A stretch of 64,000 nt of DNA from Spirochaeta isovalerica. GTDB taxonomy: Bacteria > Spirochaetota > Spirochaetia > DSM-2461. The stretch covers positions 868,001 through 932,000 of the forward strand of contig NZ_JACHGJ010000002.1 of NCBI RefSeq assembly GCF_014207565.1. Reading direction: 5' to 3'. Below are positions 9,420 through 18,091 of this stretch, piece by piece. The notes under the pieces are model-generated. The model had not been told where the DNA came from and did not search any database. It saw only the letters and a list, made by a program, of their open reading frames with translations. Position 1 is the first letter of the stretch; every line of letters starts with the position of its first letter. A program made the translations under genes and the position numbers.

Positions 9420-9425
9420 TATAAT
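9420..9425 (+). promoter_or_regulatory. Candidate -10 element for the carrier gene
   Basis: A perfect TATAAT sits 59 bases upstream of the ATG of the YfcC-type carrier. The -35 region at the expected spacing (TTTTCT, 9397-9402) is poor, as expected for an activated promoter. No -24/-12 motif is present in the interval, which agrees with the neighbouring regulator lacking the sigma-54 contact loop. Confidence 0.4.
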
Positions 9426-9484
9426 TGAGAAAACAAAAAACAAGGCTGGTTAAAGACTCGCCTGAACGACCAAAGGAGTTCACA

Positions 9485-11023
9485 ATGTCCAGTGGAGAAA
9501 AGACAGGAAAACGAACCTGGCGAATGCCCGACACGTATATCATTATTTTCCTCGTTGTTATTTTTGCCGCGCTGCTGACCTGGCTCGTTCCTGTAGGTGT
9601 TTTTACAGGAACCCAGGAAGCACCAAACGGCAAAACCGTACTCGATCCCTTATCCTACACTAATCTCTTTGTCGAATCGGACGGAGAGCTGGTGGCAGAT
9701 CCCGCAGGTGTGACGCACACCAAACCGATTGCTCTCTTTGAACCATTCGGGGGAATGGGTCTTCTCAATTACGTTTTCGAAGGTCTCACTTCCGGTTCCA
9801 AATGGGGTACGGCCGTGGGTATCATCGCCTTTATTCTCATAGCAGGGGGATCTTTCGGAATCGTTCTCCGCACGGGAGCTGTCGAGGCGGGAATCATGGC
9901 CATGATCCGGAAAACAAAAGGGAAAGAGGTTCTGCTCATTCCACTTCTTTTTCTGGTGTTTTCTCTCGGCGGGGCTGTCTTCGGCATGGGGGAGGAAGCC
10001 ATTCCTTTTGCCATGATAATCATTCCCATCGTAATTGCCATGGGGTACGATGCCATAACAGGTATACTCATCACCTATGTCGCTACGCAAATCGGTTTTG
10101 CCACATCGTGGATGAATCCCTTCAGCGTGGCCATCGCTCAGGGTGTCGCCGGAGTTCCCCTCATGTCCGGAGCGCCTTTCAGAATTATAATGTGGATATT
10201 CTTCACGGCCGTAGGTATCGGCTTTACATGGCTCTATGCCCACCGCGTCAAGAAGAATCCCCAATTGTCCGTATCCTACAAAAGCGATGATTTTTTCCGG
10301 GAAGACTTCAGAGAGAAAGACAGTGTGGATATGAAATTCTCTCTCGGACATATCCTCGTTCTGCTGACTGTTCTCGGAGCGGTTATCTGGGTCGTCTGGG
10401 GCGTTGTATCCTATGGAGTCGGAAACGGGTATTACATCCCCTCCATCGCCACTGTTTTCTTTATCATGGGATTGGTCGCAGCTATAATCGGCGGTATTTT
10501 CAAGCTCAACGGCATGACCTTTAACGATGGCGCGGCGGCTTTCAGAAGCGGAGCATCGGATCTCGTCGGCGCGGCGCTTGTTGTCGGTATGGCCAAAGGT
10601 ATCATCCTGGTTATGGGAGGAGACAGCACGGGAGATCCCAATATTCTCAATACCATCCTCCATGGAATGGGATCTGTTCTCGCCGGCATGCCCGAAGCTC
10701 TCTCGGCCTGGTTTATGTACCTGTTCCAGTCTGTTTTCAACTTCTTCGTCGTTTCCGGATCGGGACAGGCGGCTTTGACCATGCCTCTCATGGGGCCGCT
10801 GGCTGAAATCGTCGGAGTGACCAAACAGGTCGCCGTTCTGGCTTTCCAGCTGGGAGACGGTTTCACAAACCTCATCGTCCCCACTTCCGGATGTCTCATG
10901 GGCGTTCTGGGCGTGGCCAGACTGGACTGGGGAAACTGGGCGAAATTCCAGATCAAGTTCCAGGGACTGCTGGCTCTTCTCGGGACAGCCTTCATCATTA
11001 TCGCCGTAATAACCGGATTCTGA
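9485..11023 (+). CDS. YfcC-family (DcuC-related) membrane carrier
   Basis: This is a 512-residue integral membrane protein with about 12 hydrophobic helices, of the YfcC/C4-dicarboxylate anaerobic carrier family. Family marks include GGAVFGMGEEAIPF, the TQIGFATSWMNPFSVAIAQ segment and a late SGSGQAALTMPLM hairpin. Homologues beside peptidases are thought to import peptides or amino acids. The substrate is not known. The ATG at 9485 is chosen because AAAGGAG lies six bases upstream; an in-frame TTG at 9425 has no ribosome site and falls on the -10 element. It is followed by iadA, suggesting import and hydrolysis of isoaspartyl or acidic dipeptides. Confidence 0.88.
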   Translation: MSSGEKTGKRTWRMPDTYIIIFLVVIFAALLTWLVPVGVFTGTQEAPNGKTVLDPLSYTNLFVESDGELVADPAGVTHTKPIALFEPFGGMGLLNYVFEGLTSGSKWGTAVGIIAFILIAGGSFGIVLRTGAVEAGIMAMIRKTKGKEVLLIPLLFLVFSLGGAVFGMGEEAIPFAMIIIPIVIAMGYDAITGILITYVATQIGFATSWMNPFSVAIAQGVAGVPLMSGAPFRIIMWIFFTAVGIGFTWLYAHRVKKNPQLSVSYKSDDFFREDFREKDSVDMKFSLGHILVLLTVLGAVIWVVWGVVSYGVGNGYYIPSIATVFFIMGLVAAIIGGIFKLNGMTFNDGAAAFRSGASDLVGAALVVGMAKGIILVMGGDSTGDPNILNTILHGMGSVLAGMPEALSAWFMYLFQSVFNFFVVSGSGQAALTMPLMGPLAEIVGVTKQVAVLAFQLGDGFTNLIVPTSGCLMGVLGVARLDWGNWAKFQIKFQGLLALLGTAFIIIAVITGF

Positions 11024-11047
11024 TATAATCGGTTTGCACACATAATT

Positions 11048-11087
11048 CCGGCCGGATTGATTTTTATCGGTCCGGCCATCATTTTTT
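11048..11087 (+). terminator. Terminator-like hairpin between carrier and iadA
   Basis: GGCCGGA (11050-11056) pairs perfectly with TCCGGCC (11071-11077), followed by a run of six T at 11082-11087. The iadA ribosome-binding site begins immediately after, so this hairpin could terminate most carrier transcripts and lower iadA expression, or act as a partial attenuator. Confidence 0.6.
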
Positions 11088-11104
11088 AAAAGGGAGTTAA
11101 AAAT

Positions 11105-12283
11105 ATGAGTTCCATTACATTAATTGAAAACGGTGAAGTTTATGCGCCGCAATATCTGGGTAGGAAAAACATATTAATCGGCGGAGAGACAATCCTCGAA
11201 ATAGGATCCAGCGATTCCCGTGCCCTATCGGGAATTGATATTAATGTAATTGACGCTTCCGGTAAAATCGTGATCCCCGGATTTATCGACGGCCACGTCC
11301 ATATCTGCGGAGGCGGAGGAGAAGGCGGATTCAGGACCCGTACTCCCGAAATATCCCTGTCCGACCTGACTCTCGCCGGGGTGACATCGGTTATCGGGGT
11401 ACTCGGAACCGACGGAACCACCCGGACCATGTCCAACCTCATTGCCAAAGCCAACGCTCTGATCGAAGAAGGCATTTCCGCCTGGGTTCTGACCGGTTCC
11501 TATCAGGTTCCCGTGCGCACCGTAACGGGCAGCATTACTGACGATATCATTCTTATCGAGCGGATTATCGGAACAGGGGAGATCGCTCTGGCAGACCACC
11601 GCTCGTCCCATCCCGGCCTCGATACTCTGGTGAAAGTTGTCTCCGATTCCAGGCTTGGAGGTATCCTCTCGGGCAAGGGGGGGATCGTCAATGTTCATAT
11701 GGGCGACAGCAGTAAAATGACCGGGCTCCTGAACCGCCTTTTTGAAGAAACGGAAATTCCTCCCGGACAGATCCTTCCGACCCATATGAACCGCAATCCC
11801 TATCTTTTTGAAGCGGCTAAAGAATATGTCGGTAAAGGGGGATACGCCGATTTTACCACGAGCACAACAGAGCAGTTTATCAAGGAGGGGGAAGTCCCCG
11901 CTGCCGAAGCTTTGAAGCGGATGCTCGACGAGGAGCTTCCGGTTGACCGTATAACCTTCACTTCCGACGGGCAGGGGAGCCTGCCGGAATTCGACTCGCA
12001 GGGACGTTTTCTCCGATTGGGAATCGGTTCCTGCCGCTCCCTCGGGGAAACTCTGCAAACAGCCGTTCAGGAATTTGATATAGATCTGAGTGTTGCCCTG
12101 AAACCACTGACAGCCAATCCGGCTGCCATACACAAACTGAAAGGTAAAGGAGAGCTGAAAGCCGGTAACGATGCTGATATTCTCTTACTGAGCAAAGAAT
12201 CTCTGGAGATTGATTCAGTCATTGCCCGGGGCCGGCTTATGGTCCGGGGAGGCGAACCAGTTGTCAAAGGGACGTTCGAATAG
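11105..12283 (+). CDS. iadA: Beta-aspartyl (isoaspartyl) dipeptidase
   Basis: IadA is an amidohydrolase-superfamily metalloenzyme that cleaves isoaspartyl dipeptides arising from damaged proteins. The 392-residue length is usual. The metal-binding HxH appears as FIDGHVHICGGGGEGG, further metal-site residues in LADHRSSHPG and LPTHMNRNPYLFE, and the catalytic aspartate in ITFTSDGQGSLPEFD. The start ATG (11105) has AAGGGAG upstream. Together with the upstream carrier it forms a small dipeptide-use unit whose regulator is divergent. Confidence 0.93.
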   Translation: MSSITLIENGEVYAPQYLGRKNILIGGETILEIGSSDSRALSGIDINVIDASGKIVIPGFIDGHVHICGGGGEGGFRTRTPEISLSDLTLAGVTSVIGVLGTDGTTRTMSNLIAKANALIEEGISAWVLTGSYQVPVRTVTGSITDDIILIERIIGTGEIALADHRSSHPGLDTLVKVVSDSRLGGILSGKGGIVNVHMGDSSKMTGLLNRLFEETEIPPGQILPTHMNRNPYLFEAAKEYVGKGGYADFTTSTTEQFIKEGEVPAAEALKRMLDEELPVDRITFTSDGQGSLPEFDSQGRFLRLGIGSCRSLGETLQTAVQEFDIDLSVALKPLTANPAAIHKLKGKGELKAGNDADILLLSKESLEIDSVIARGRLMVRGGEPVVKGTFE

Positions 12284-12286
12284 ATT

Positions 12287-12646
12287 TTATTTATCCGCAT
12301 CCCGCAAAAGCTTTTCCGCCTCAACAACATCGATATCCCCGGTCCGGAGCATTTTCAGAATCTCCATCCGCCCGATTTTTGAGGAATCGCTTTTTTCGTA
12401 GGCGGCGAACATTCCCTCGATACGGCTTCTCACCGTAGGGTAGGACAGCTGCAGAATCCTCTGCACTTCTTTCAGATTCCCGCGGCTGTGCATGAACAGG
12501 TCAAAGAGTTCCCTCATCTCCGGATCGAGTGAACAGACCGGACAGGGACTGAATCTACCGTCCATAACAGTGCCGCAGTCATGACATTCCATTTTCACTG
12601 CGGTCATTTTCCCTCCGCAGGAAGGACATTTACCCGGTATATTCAT
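12287..12646 (-). CDS. DUF2089 family protein, zinc ribbon plus helix-turn-helix-like region
   Basis: The protein has 119 residues from the ATG at 12646. The N-terminus carries a zinc ribbon (CPSCGG, CHDCG, CPVCSL); the middle resembles a helix-turn-helix (GNLKEVQRILQLSYPTVRSRI); the C-terminus is a two-helix module reading EILKMLRTGDIDVVEAEKLL. The start is placed inside the last codons of the upstream DUF4097 gene, an overlap of 17 bases with GGAAAG just before it, so the pair is translationally coupled. A longer in-frame start would extend far into the other gene and is unlikely. Probable role: transcriptional regulator acting with its partner; not demonstrated for the family as far as I know. 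Confidence 0.87.
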   Translation of the reverse strand: MNIPGKCPSCGGKMTAVKMECHDCGTVMDGRFSPCPVCSLDPEMRELFDLFMHSRGNLKEVQRILQLSYPTVRSRIEGMFAAYEKSDSSKIGRMEILKMLRTGDIDVVEAEKLLRDADK

Positions 12647-13532
12647 CGCTTTCCAACTCCACATTGCCGCTGACGGTTCTACAGAGAACCTTGTTTGTTC
12701 GATCGCCCTCTCCAAAACGGAAATGAACGGATTTCCGGAAATCTTCCGATCCCCGTTCCTCTGCCATATTTTCTCTCACATGGCACGATACGTTCCCGCT
12801 GATTGTAGTCGATTCACATAGGCCTGAAAAGGATCGGGGTATGAATAATCCGATCTTACCGCTCACAGTATTCAACTCCATTTTTCCTTTGTACTTTCCG
12901 GAAATGCGGCTTTCTATTCTTCCGCTGACAGTTTTCAGTTTTGCAGGACGGGAACAGTTTTTAAGGACGATATCTCCATTGACCGTTTCAACCCGCACGG
13001 GAGCATCAATCCGGTCGATTTCAATAGATCCGTTAAACAATTGCACGGCCACTTCTCCCATATTTTCCGGAATGGTAATTTTACAATCTTCACTGCATAA
13101 AAGGGCAATGACACCGTTCTTTCTCAGAACTTCGCAATCACCCTCAATGATATGGATCGCTTTGTCGGGAGACGCTATGACAGAGATATCGCTGTTTCCA
13201 TTAAAAAAACCCCGTCCCGGCTGACTGATTTCTATACGGACTCCTTCTCCCGGTGTAAAGCGGTTATCTTCCATCGCCACAGGGGTAAAATCTCTGTACT
13301 TTCCGCTGATGGAAATGTTTTCAAACAAATCGCCAACAGCCTTTCCCAGATCGGAAAACCCTTTGTCGAAATTGGAAAAAAAGTTGCCGAAGGAGAAAGT
13401 CTCCTCAGAATTATGTCTGTGCCGGGAATCCTTTTCTCCCTTATCAAGTGCGGACAGAAGCTTTTCCGCCTCTTCAGCGGAGATAATCCCTTCCTGAAGC
13501 ATTTTTAATATTTCCAGTCTCTCTTCTTTCAT
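12630..13532 (-). CDS. SHOCT-like / DUF4097 beta-repeat protein (YvlB/LiaX-like)
   Basis: The 300-residue protein begins with a short two-helix SHOCT-like module (EILKMLQEGIISAEEAEKLL), followed by a linker of about 60 residues and a C-terminal DUF4097 region built of repeated short strands with recurring VSG and VNG turns, suggesting a beta-solenoid. Related Firmicutes proteins take part in cell-envelope stress sensing; a similar role here is inference. There is no signal peptide or membrane segment. The start at 13532 is supported by AAAGGAG nine bases upstream; an upstream in-frame ATG at 13583 has none. It is coupled to the DUF2089 gene, with which it shares the two-helix module. Confidence 0.85.
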   Translation of the reverse strand: MKEERLEILKMLQEGIISAEEAEKLLSALDKGEKDSRHRHNSEETFSFGNFFSNFDKGFSDLGKAVGDLFENISISGKYRDFTPVAMEDNRFTPGEGVRIEISQPGRGFFNGNSDISVIASPDKAIHIIEGDCEVLRKNGVIALLCSEDCKITIPENMGEVAVQLFNGSIEIDRIDAPVRVETVNGDIVLKNCSRPAKLKTVSGRIESRISGKYKGKMELNTVSGKIGLFIPRSFSGLCESTTISGNVSCHVRENMAEERGSEDFRKSVHFRFGEGDRTNKVLCRTVSGNVELESDEYTG

Positions 13533-13700
13533 TATTGTAAATCTCCTTTTATAAAATATAAAATGCAATTTATAAAATGGCAAATAAATTAGAGAAAATC
13601 TAAAAATTACCTCTTCTCGAAGGTTGTCATTCCTGAACAGGATATTTTGTGAATTACAATTAGGTGGTTATTTTATCTCCCCAAGGAGTAAACTTGAATC

Positions 13701-14699
13701 ATGACTATGAAAACAGTATTGTGGACAAAATACGGTTCGCCCGATGGATTAATTCCCGGAGAAAAAGAGATTCCCGAACCGGGAGACCGGGATATCCTGA
13801 TAAAAATCGCTGCGGCTTCGGTCTCCGCGGGAGACTGTGAGTTCCGCCGTCTGGAATTACCTCTCGGGCTGTCTTTCCCCATGAGGCTCTACGCGGGGTG
13901 GAGAAAGCCGGAACGCCTTCAGGTTCTGGGACAGGAGTTTGCCGGAGAAGTCGTCGCAACCGGAAAAGATGTCTCGAATTATAAACCGGGGGATCCGGTT
14001 TTCGGAACGACGGGAATGGGGTTCGGCGCCTACAGTGAGTATATCCGCCTTCCCTCTGAACCGGGCGATGCTCAGGGAATCCTGTCGATAAAGCCGGACA
14101 ACCTGACATTTGAAGAAGCCGCTGTCCTGCCCACAGCGGGAATGGAGGCAATCCATTATTTACGCAAAGCTTCCTTAGCGGAGGGGCAGAACGTTCTCAT
14201 AATCGGCGCCGGGGGAAGCATAGGAACGCTTGTCCTCCAGCTCGCCAAATCGAGAGGGGCCTCTGTTACAGCAGTCGACAGCCCGGATAAGTTAAAAATG
14301 CTCCGACAGCTCGGAGCTGACCTGGTGATAGATTATAACCTTGAAGATTATACACAACGGGACGAGCGGTTTGATCTTATTATCGATGTCGTCGGCAGGA
14401 AATCCGTACTCAAAAAAATGCGTCTTCTGAAGAAGCAAGGTAACTATTTCCTCGCTTATGCGGGGATAAAAGATCTGTTCCTCTCGCTCTTTTTCAAGTT
14501 GTTTACCGGAAAGCGGTTGAGGATTGAATCGGCCGGGCAGTCCCGAGAGGAAATGGATGAGTTGACGGAACTGGCTGCAGGAGGAGTTCTGAAACCGCAA
14601 ATCGACAGGGTGTTTCCTCTCGATAAGGCAGCGGAGGCACATCGTTACGCCGAAAGCGGCAGCAAGAAGGGCAATATCGTTCTGAAAGTTGCCGATTGA
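13701..14699 (+). CDS. Zinc-free medium-chain NAD(P)-dependent oxidoreductase (quinone-reductase type)
   Basis: This 332-residue MDR-superfamily protein has an N-terminal GroES-like domain (GQEFAGEVVATGKDV) and a Rossmann domain with VLIIGAGGSIGTLVLQLAKSRG. Ligands for catalytic or structural zinc are not visible, which fits the quinone-oxidoreductase/enoyl-reductase branch. The substrate cannot be named. The start ATG at 13701 has AAGGAG about 13 bases upstream, rather far; an in-frame ATG at 13707 is an alternative. It stands alone, with the AI-2E-family gene starting 45 bases after its stop. Confidence 0.85.
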   Translation: MTMKTVLWTKYGSPDGLIPGEKEIPEPGDRDILIKIAAASVSAGDCEFRRLELPLGLSFPMRLYAGWRKPERLQVLGQEFAGEVVATGKDVSNYKPGDPVFGTTGMGFGAYSEYIRLPSEPGDAQGILSIKPDNLTFEEAAVLPTAGMEAIHYLRKASLAEGQNVLIIGAGGSIGTLVLQLAKSRGASVTAVDSPDKLKMLRQLGADLVIDYNLEDYTQRDERFDLIIDVVGRKSVLKKMRLLKKQGNYFLAYAGIKDLFLSLFFKLFTGKRLRIESAGQSREEMDELTELAAGGVLKPQIDRVFPLDKAAEAHRYAESGSKKGNIVLKVAD

Positions 14700-14744
14700 C
14701 AGGAGACCCTCTATTTCCTAGTATTTCCCCAGACGGAGGTTGCT

Positions 14745-15914
14745 ATGACTCATAGTGCGGTTAATAAGCTTGTCGTTCTCATTCTCGCTGCTTTTGTAAC
14801 GGCTCTTTTCGCCCTGATGATTAAAGGGTTTCTCATGACTCTGCTTCTTGCGGGGGTTTTCTCATCTCTGAGCCAGCCGATTTACCGCAGGCTTCATGGT
14901 TTTGTGCGGGGACGCGAGTCCATTGCTGCCGGACTGACACTGCTGGCCATACTGCTCATAGTCATTATTCCTATCAGCATCATACTGAGTATCGTCGTCG
15001 TGCAGGCCGTTCAGGTCGGACAGGCCGTCGGCCCCTGGATTCAGGAAATGATTTCCCAGCCCGACCGGCTCCTGTCCACGCTGGAAAAACTTCCCTTTTA
15101 CGATTATCTAGTCCAGTATCAGGATCAGATCCTGGTAAAGCTGGGCGATCTGGTCAGCAGCCTCAGCTCATTGCTGGTCAACAGCATCAGCCAGGTGACT
15201 TCTTCAACGGTCCAGGCGGGTTTTCTTTTCTTTATATTCCTCTATGCCTTCTTTTTCTTTCTCAAGGATGGTGGAAAACTGATCAATATCATCCTCTATT
15301 ATCTTCCCCTGGAAGATGAGCCGGAACGGAAGCTTCTCGATTATTTTACATCGGTGACCCGGGCCACTTTGAAGGGAACTTTTCTGATCGGTATAATTCA
15401 GGGGACAATGGCCGCCCTCGGGTTCTGGTTTGCCGGAATCGATTCGGTTGTATTCTGGGGATTGATTATGACCATCCTCTCCATCATTCCTTTGATCGGT
15501 TCTTCCCTGGTCTGGATTCCGGCAGTCATCATCCTGGCCGTTTCGGGACGGATTGCTGCTGCCGTAGCTCTCGGAATCTACTGCGCCGTTCTCGTCGGGA
15601 GCATCGACAATATCCTGCGACCCGTTCTCGTCGGCAAGGATACGAAAATGCACGAGCTTTTCATCCTTCTGGGAACGCTGGGCGGAATCGGGCTTTTCGG
15701 AATCTGGGGCGTTCTTATCGGTCCGGTTATCGCGGCTCTTTTCATCAGTATCTGGGAGCTGTACGGACAGACTTTTGCCGAATATCTGCCTCCTGTTACT
15801 GAGGCGCTCTCTGTTGTCGGAGGCGGGGATGTTGAAAAGGGTGAAGAAGATGAACCCGAAGACGAGGAGAATGATACGATCGACGATGCAGATACATCGG
15901 ACGGTGAAACCTAG
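14745..15914 (+). CDS. AI-2E family membrane protein (PerM/YdiK type)
   Basis: This 389-residue polytopic membrane protein has the family layout: two N-terminal helix pairs, a central soluble stretch, and C-terminal helices containing the IIPLIGSSLVWIPAVIIL and GIWGVLIGPVIAAL segments. Members are annotated as autoinducer-2 exporters but many transport other things or ions; no specific substrate is claimed. The last 30 residues are strikingly acidic (runs of E and D) and would lie in the cytoplasm or periplasm. The start has CGGAGG seven bases upstream. The stop overlaps a convergent small membrane-protein gene by four bases. Confidence 0.88.
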   Translation: MTHSAVNKLVVLILAAFVTALFALMIKGFLMTLLLAGVFSSLSQPIYRRLHGFVRGRESIAAGLTLLAILLIVIIPISIILSIVVVQAVQVGQAVGPWIQEMISQPDRLLSTLEKLPFYDYLVQYQDQILVKLGDLVSSLSSLLVNSISQVTSSTVQAGFLFFIFLYAFFFFLKDGGKLINIILYYLPLEDEPERKLLDYFTSVTRATLKGTFLIGIIQGTMAALGFWFAGIDSVVFWGLIMTILSIIPLIGSSLVWIPAVIILAVSGRIAAAVALGIYCAVLVGSIDNILRPVLVGKDTKMHELFILLGTLGGIGLFGIWGVLIGPVIAALFISIWELYGQTFAEYLPPVTEALSVVGGGDVEKGEEDEPEDEENDTIDDADTSDGET

Positions 15915-16252
15915 AGAAACCAGGACAGGGCTAAATTGGCGGCTGCCACCAGAAACAGAGCCAGAGCCGAGGGAATCCTCGATTGACTCAGCTTTTCATA
16001 CTCTGTCGCCCTCTCTCTTATTTCCTCAATTTTTACACCATATAAAATGTCTGTGCTTTCCGGCCTGCCCATGGCATTTCCCTGTATTCTCATTACTCCC
16101 CAAAGCACCAGCAGCAGGGCTGTAATAAAAGCATTGGAGAATATATTTCCGTTATTTTTATCAAGCGGAGCGAAGTCCAGAAGGTAAGAGAGAAAAAGCA
16201 GTATGCCGCTGAAGATGATCCCGTATGCAAAAAACTTAAAGAACTGTTTCAT
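15911..16252 (-). CDS. Small membrane protein of unknown family
   Basis: A 113-residue protein with three hydrophobic stretches (about 7-26, 38-55 and 95-112) and a charged middle segment (YGVKIEEIRERATEYEKLSQSR). I do not recognise a family. It is the last gene of the GntR-NfeD-SPFH operon, 36 bases after the SPFH gene, with GAAGGAG before its ATG. A role in the same envelope function is inferred from position only. Confidence 0.75.
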   Translation of the reverse strand: MKQFFKFFAYGIIFSGILLFLSYLLDFAPLDKNNGNIFSNAFITALLLVLWGVMRIQGNAMGRPESTDILYGVKIEEIRERATEYEKLSQSRIPSALALFLVAAANLALSWFL

Positions 16253-16265
16253 TCACGCTCCTTCA

Positions 16266-16284
16266 GAGGGGGGTGGCCCCCCTC
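16266..16284 (-). other. GC-rich hairpin between SPFH and small membrane-protein genes
   Basis: GAGGGGGG (16266-16273) and CCCCCCTC (16277-16284) form a perfect eight-base-pair stem with a three-base loop. It has no following T-run on either strand, so it is more likely an mRNA stability or translation-limiting element than a terminator. Confidence 0.6.
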
Positions 16285-16288
16285 AAGA

Positions 16289-17221
16289 TTACTGTTTTTC
16301 CGACGGTTTTCCAGTAAAATTCAAAGCGCTCTTCAGCACAGATGTTACGCTGGCCATTTCCGATACATTGGTTGGAATTATCATGCTGTTGGTCTCTTTG
16401 GCCAGTTTCTCGAAAGACTGGAACCAGTCCGAGGCTATGCGCATGGCTACGGCTTCCTGGCCGCCCGGCTGATTGATGGCTTTGGATATTTCGTCAATTC
16501 CCTGAGCTGTTGCTTTCGCGACTTCAAGGATGGCTTTTGCCTGGCCAAGGGCTTCGTTTTCCCGCTTGATTCTCTCTCCTTCCGAGTATCTGATCGCCTG
16601 CTCTTTCTCTCCGTCGGCCCTGTTGATCTTTGCCAGCTTGTCACCTTCGGACAGAGCTATCTGCTCCCTTTTTTCCCGTTCCGCACGCATCTGCTTTTCC
16701 ATGGCTTCGCGGATTGTCTTTGGAGTATCGATATTTTTTATTTCATATCTTGTCACTTTGATTCCCCAGGGATCGGATGCTTCGTCAACGGCGGCCACAA
16801 TAGCTCCGTTAATATTGTCCCTCGATTCGAAGGTCACATCCAGCTCAAGCGAACCGATTTCCGAACGCATAGTGGTCTGGGCAAGCTGGCTTATGGAAAA
16901 CTGGTAGTCATTGATGCCATAGCTGGCCTTAACGGGATCGACAACCCGGTAAAAAAGAATCCCGTCGATAGCGACAGAGATATTGTCCTTGGTTATACAG
17001 GTCTGCGGCTCCACATCGACTGCCATTTCTTTCAGGTTGTGTTTATAGGCTACCCGGTCAATAAAGGGGGCAATGATATTGAAACCCGCCTCCAGAGTTC
17101 TGTTGTATTTCCCCAATCTTTCGACAACGAAAGCGTTTTGCGTGGGAACGATTTTTACAATAGTGAAGATGACGCCGATTAAAGCCATGCCGATTACGAT
17201 TAAAATTATTGTATTTATCAT
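16289..17221 (-). CDS. SPFH/band-7 (stomatin-like) membrane-anchored protein
   Basis: This 310-residue protein has one N-terminal membrane helix (about 2-22), a band-7 domain (IVPTQNAFVVERLGKYNRTLEAG onward, in two parts) and a long Glu/Arg/Lys-rich coiled coil (about 170-240). Such proteins form large ring oligomers at membrane microdomains and commonly pair with NfeD, encoded just upstream. The C-terminal region (about 255-295) is conserved in bacterial stomatins. The start has GGAG nine bases upstream. Function in this organism is unknown; envelope integrity or protease regulation are the usual suggestions. Confidence 0.92.
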   Translation of the reverse strand: MINTIILIVIGMALIGVIFTIVKIVPTQNAFVVERLGKYNRTLEAGFNIIAPFIDRVAYKHNLKEMAVDVEPQTCITKDNISVAIDGILFYRVVDPVKASYGINDYQFSISQLAQTTMRSEIGSLELDVTFESRDNINGAIVAAVDEASDPWGIKVTRYEIKNIDTPKTIREAMEKQMRAEREKREQIALSEGDKLAKINRADGEKEQAIRYSEGERIKRENEALGQAKAILEVAKATAQGIDEISKAINQPGGQEAVAMRIASDWFQSFEKLAKETNSMIIPTNVSEMASVTSVLKSALNFTGKPSEKQ

Positions 17222-17224
17222 TTT

Positions 17225-17683
17225 CTATTCTCCTTTATCTACTGGTTCTACAATAAGGGTCAGATTGTCGCATCCCTTGATTCTGGCAGATTCTCCCGGG
17301 GCGATTTTGGTCTCGGACCTGGCGTTCCACAGGGCACCCTGATAGCGCACTTTCCCGACACCTTCTCCGGGATCGATGAACTCCGTTACCGGTACTATCT
17401 TGCCCAATTGGAGGTTAAAGTCTGTCGTGTCTCCCTTTGTTCCGGGTTTGATTCTCTTTTTCCAGATGCTGTGAAAAAATGTGAGAAAAACAATTGATGT
17501 GGCCAGAAAGACGATCATCTGAACAGCGAAACTGTTAGTCAGCCCCGCCCATGTTGTCAGAGTTGTAATGATTGCTCCCAGGCTGAAGAATCCGATGATC
17601 AGTCCCGGCAGAGCCATTTCAGCCAGAGCCAGAGCGATCCCAACGATAAGCCATACTGTTGTCGGTGAAATTGAATCTAACAT
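17225..17683 (-). CDS. NfeD-family membrane protein (short form)
   Basis: This 152-residue protein has about three to four N-terminal membrane helices (VWLIVGIALALAEMALPGL, then FFSLGAIITTLTTWAGL) and a C-terminal OB-fold domain of about 65 residues (GKIVPVTEFIDPGEGVGKVRYQG...). It is the short NfeD form without a serine-protease domain. The gene is three bases from the SPFH gene and AGGAGATAAG precedes its ATG. The OB domain is thought to bind the stomatin partner. Confidence 0.92.
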   Translation of the reverse strand: MLDSISPTTVWLIVGIALALAEMALPGLIIGFFSLGAIITTLTTWAGLTNSFAVQMIVFLATSIVFLTFFHSIWKKRIKPGTKGDTTDFNLQLGKIVPVTEFIDPGEGVGKVRYQGALWNARSETKIAPGESARIKGCDNLTLIVEPVDKGE

Positions 17684-17702
17684 AAATCTTATCTCCTCAT
17701 CT

Positions 17703-18077
17703 TCAATTCATTTTTTCCATCTCTGCAATGGCATCATTCACAGAGAAGCCCATTGCTGTAATTTTTTCCAGATACGCCTTTGTCTCATACCGGAAAACCT
17801 CTTCTTTCTCTCTGGATTCGCTGTTTTTCACAGCCTTTACAAAATAACCCCGCCCCGGTTGTGAATAGACAAAACCCTCCTGCTCCAATTGATAATAGGC
17901 TTTGACAATTGTGTTCTGATTGACTTGTAACATTCTTGACATCTCCCTGACAGAAGTGATTTTTTCATCAGCAGAATAATTGCCGCTCAGGATGTTAACC
18001 TTGATATGCTGTTTTATCTGCTCATAAACCGGGATGATTGATTTGTAATCGACTTTTAGATTTTCAATTTGTTTCAT
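17703..18077 (-). CDS. GntR-family (YtrA-type) repressor
   Basis: This short GntR protein of 124 residues has a winged helix (IIPVYEQIKQHIKVNILSGNY... SVREMSRMLQVNQNTIVKAYYQLEQEGFVYSQPGRGYFV) and a C-terminal tail of only about 40 residues, as in YtrA-type regulators that usually control ABC transporters. Here it heads an operon with NfeD, SPFH and a small membrane protein. The ATG at 18077 has GGTGG six bases upstream; a GTG at 18086 is an alternative. An inverted repeat sits just upstream, consistent with autoregulation. Confidence 0.88.
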   Translation of the reverse strand: MKQIENLKVDYKSIIPVYEQIKQHIKVNILSGNYSADEKITSVREMSRMLQVNQNTIVKAYYQLEQEGFVYSQPGRGYFVKAVKNSESREKEEVFRYETKAYLEKITAMGFSVNDAIAEMEKMN

Positions 18078-18091
18078 CCGTACCACCGTTA

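Noticed and set aside
9300-9484. Sigma-54 promoter for the carrier gene next to the AAA+ regulator
   Set aside because: No GG-N10-GC pattern at suitable spacing; a TATAAT is present instead.
9650-11041. A 463-codon minus-strand frame opposite the YfcC carrier
   Set aside because: Highly charged, His/Ser/Asp-rich shadow of a membrane-protein gene; not a real protein.
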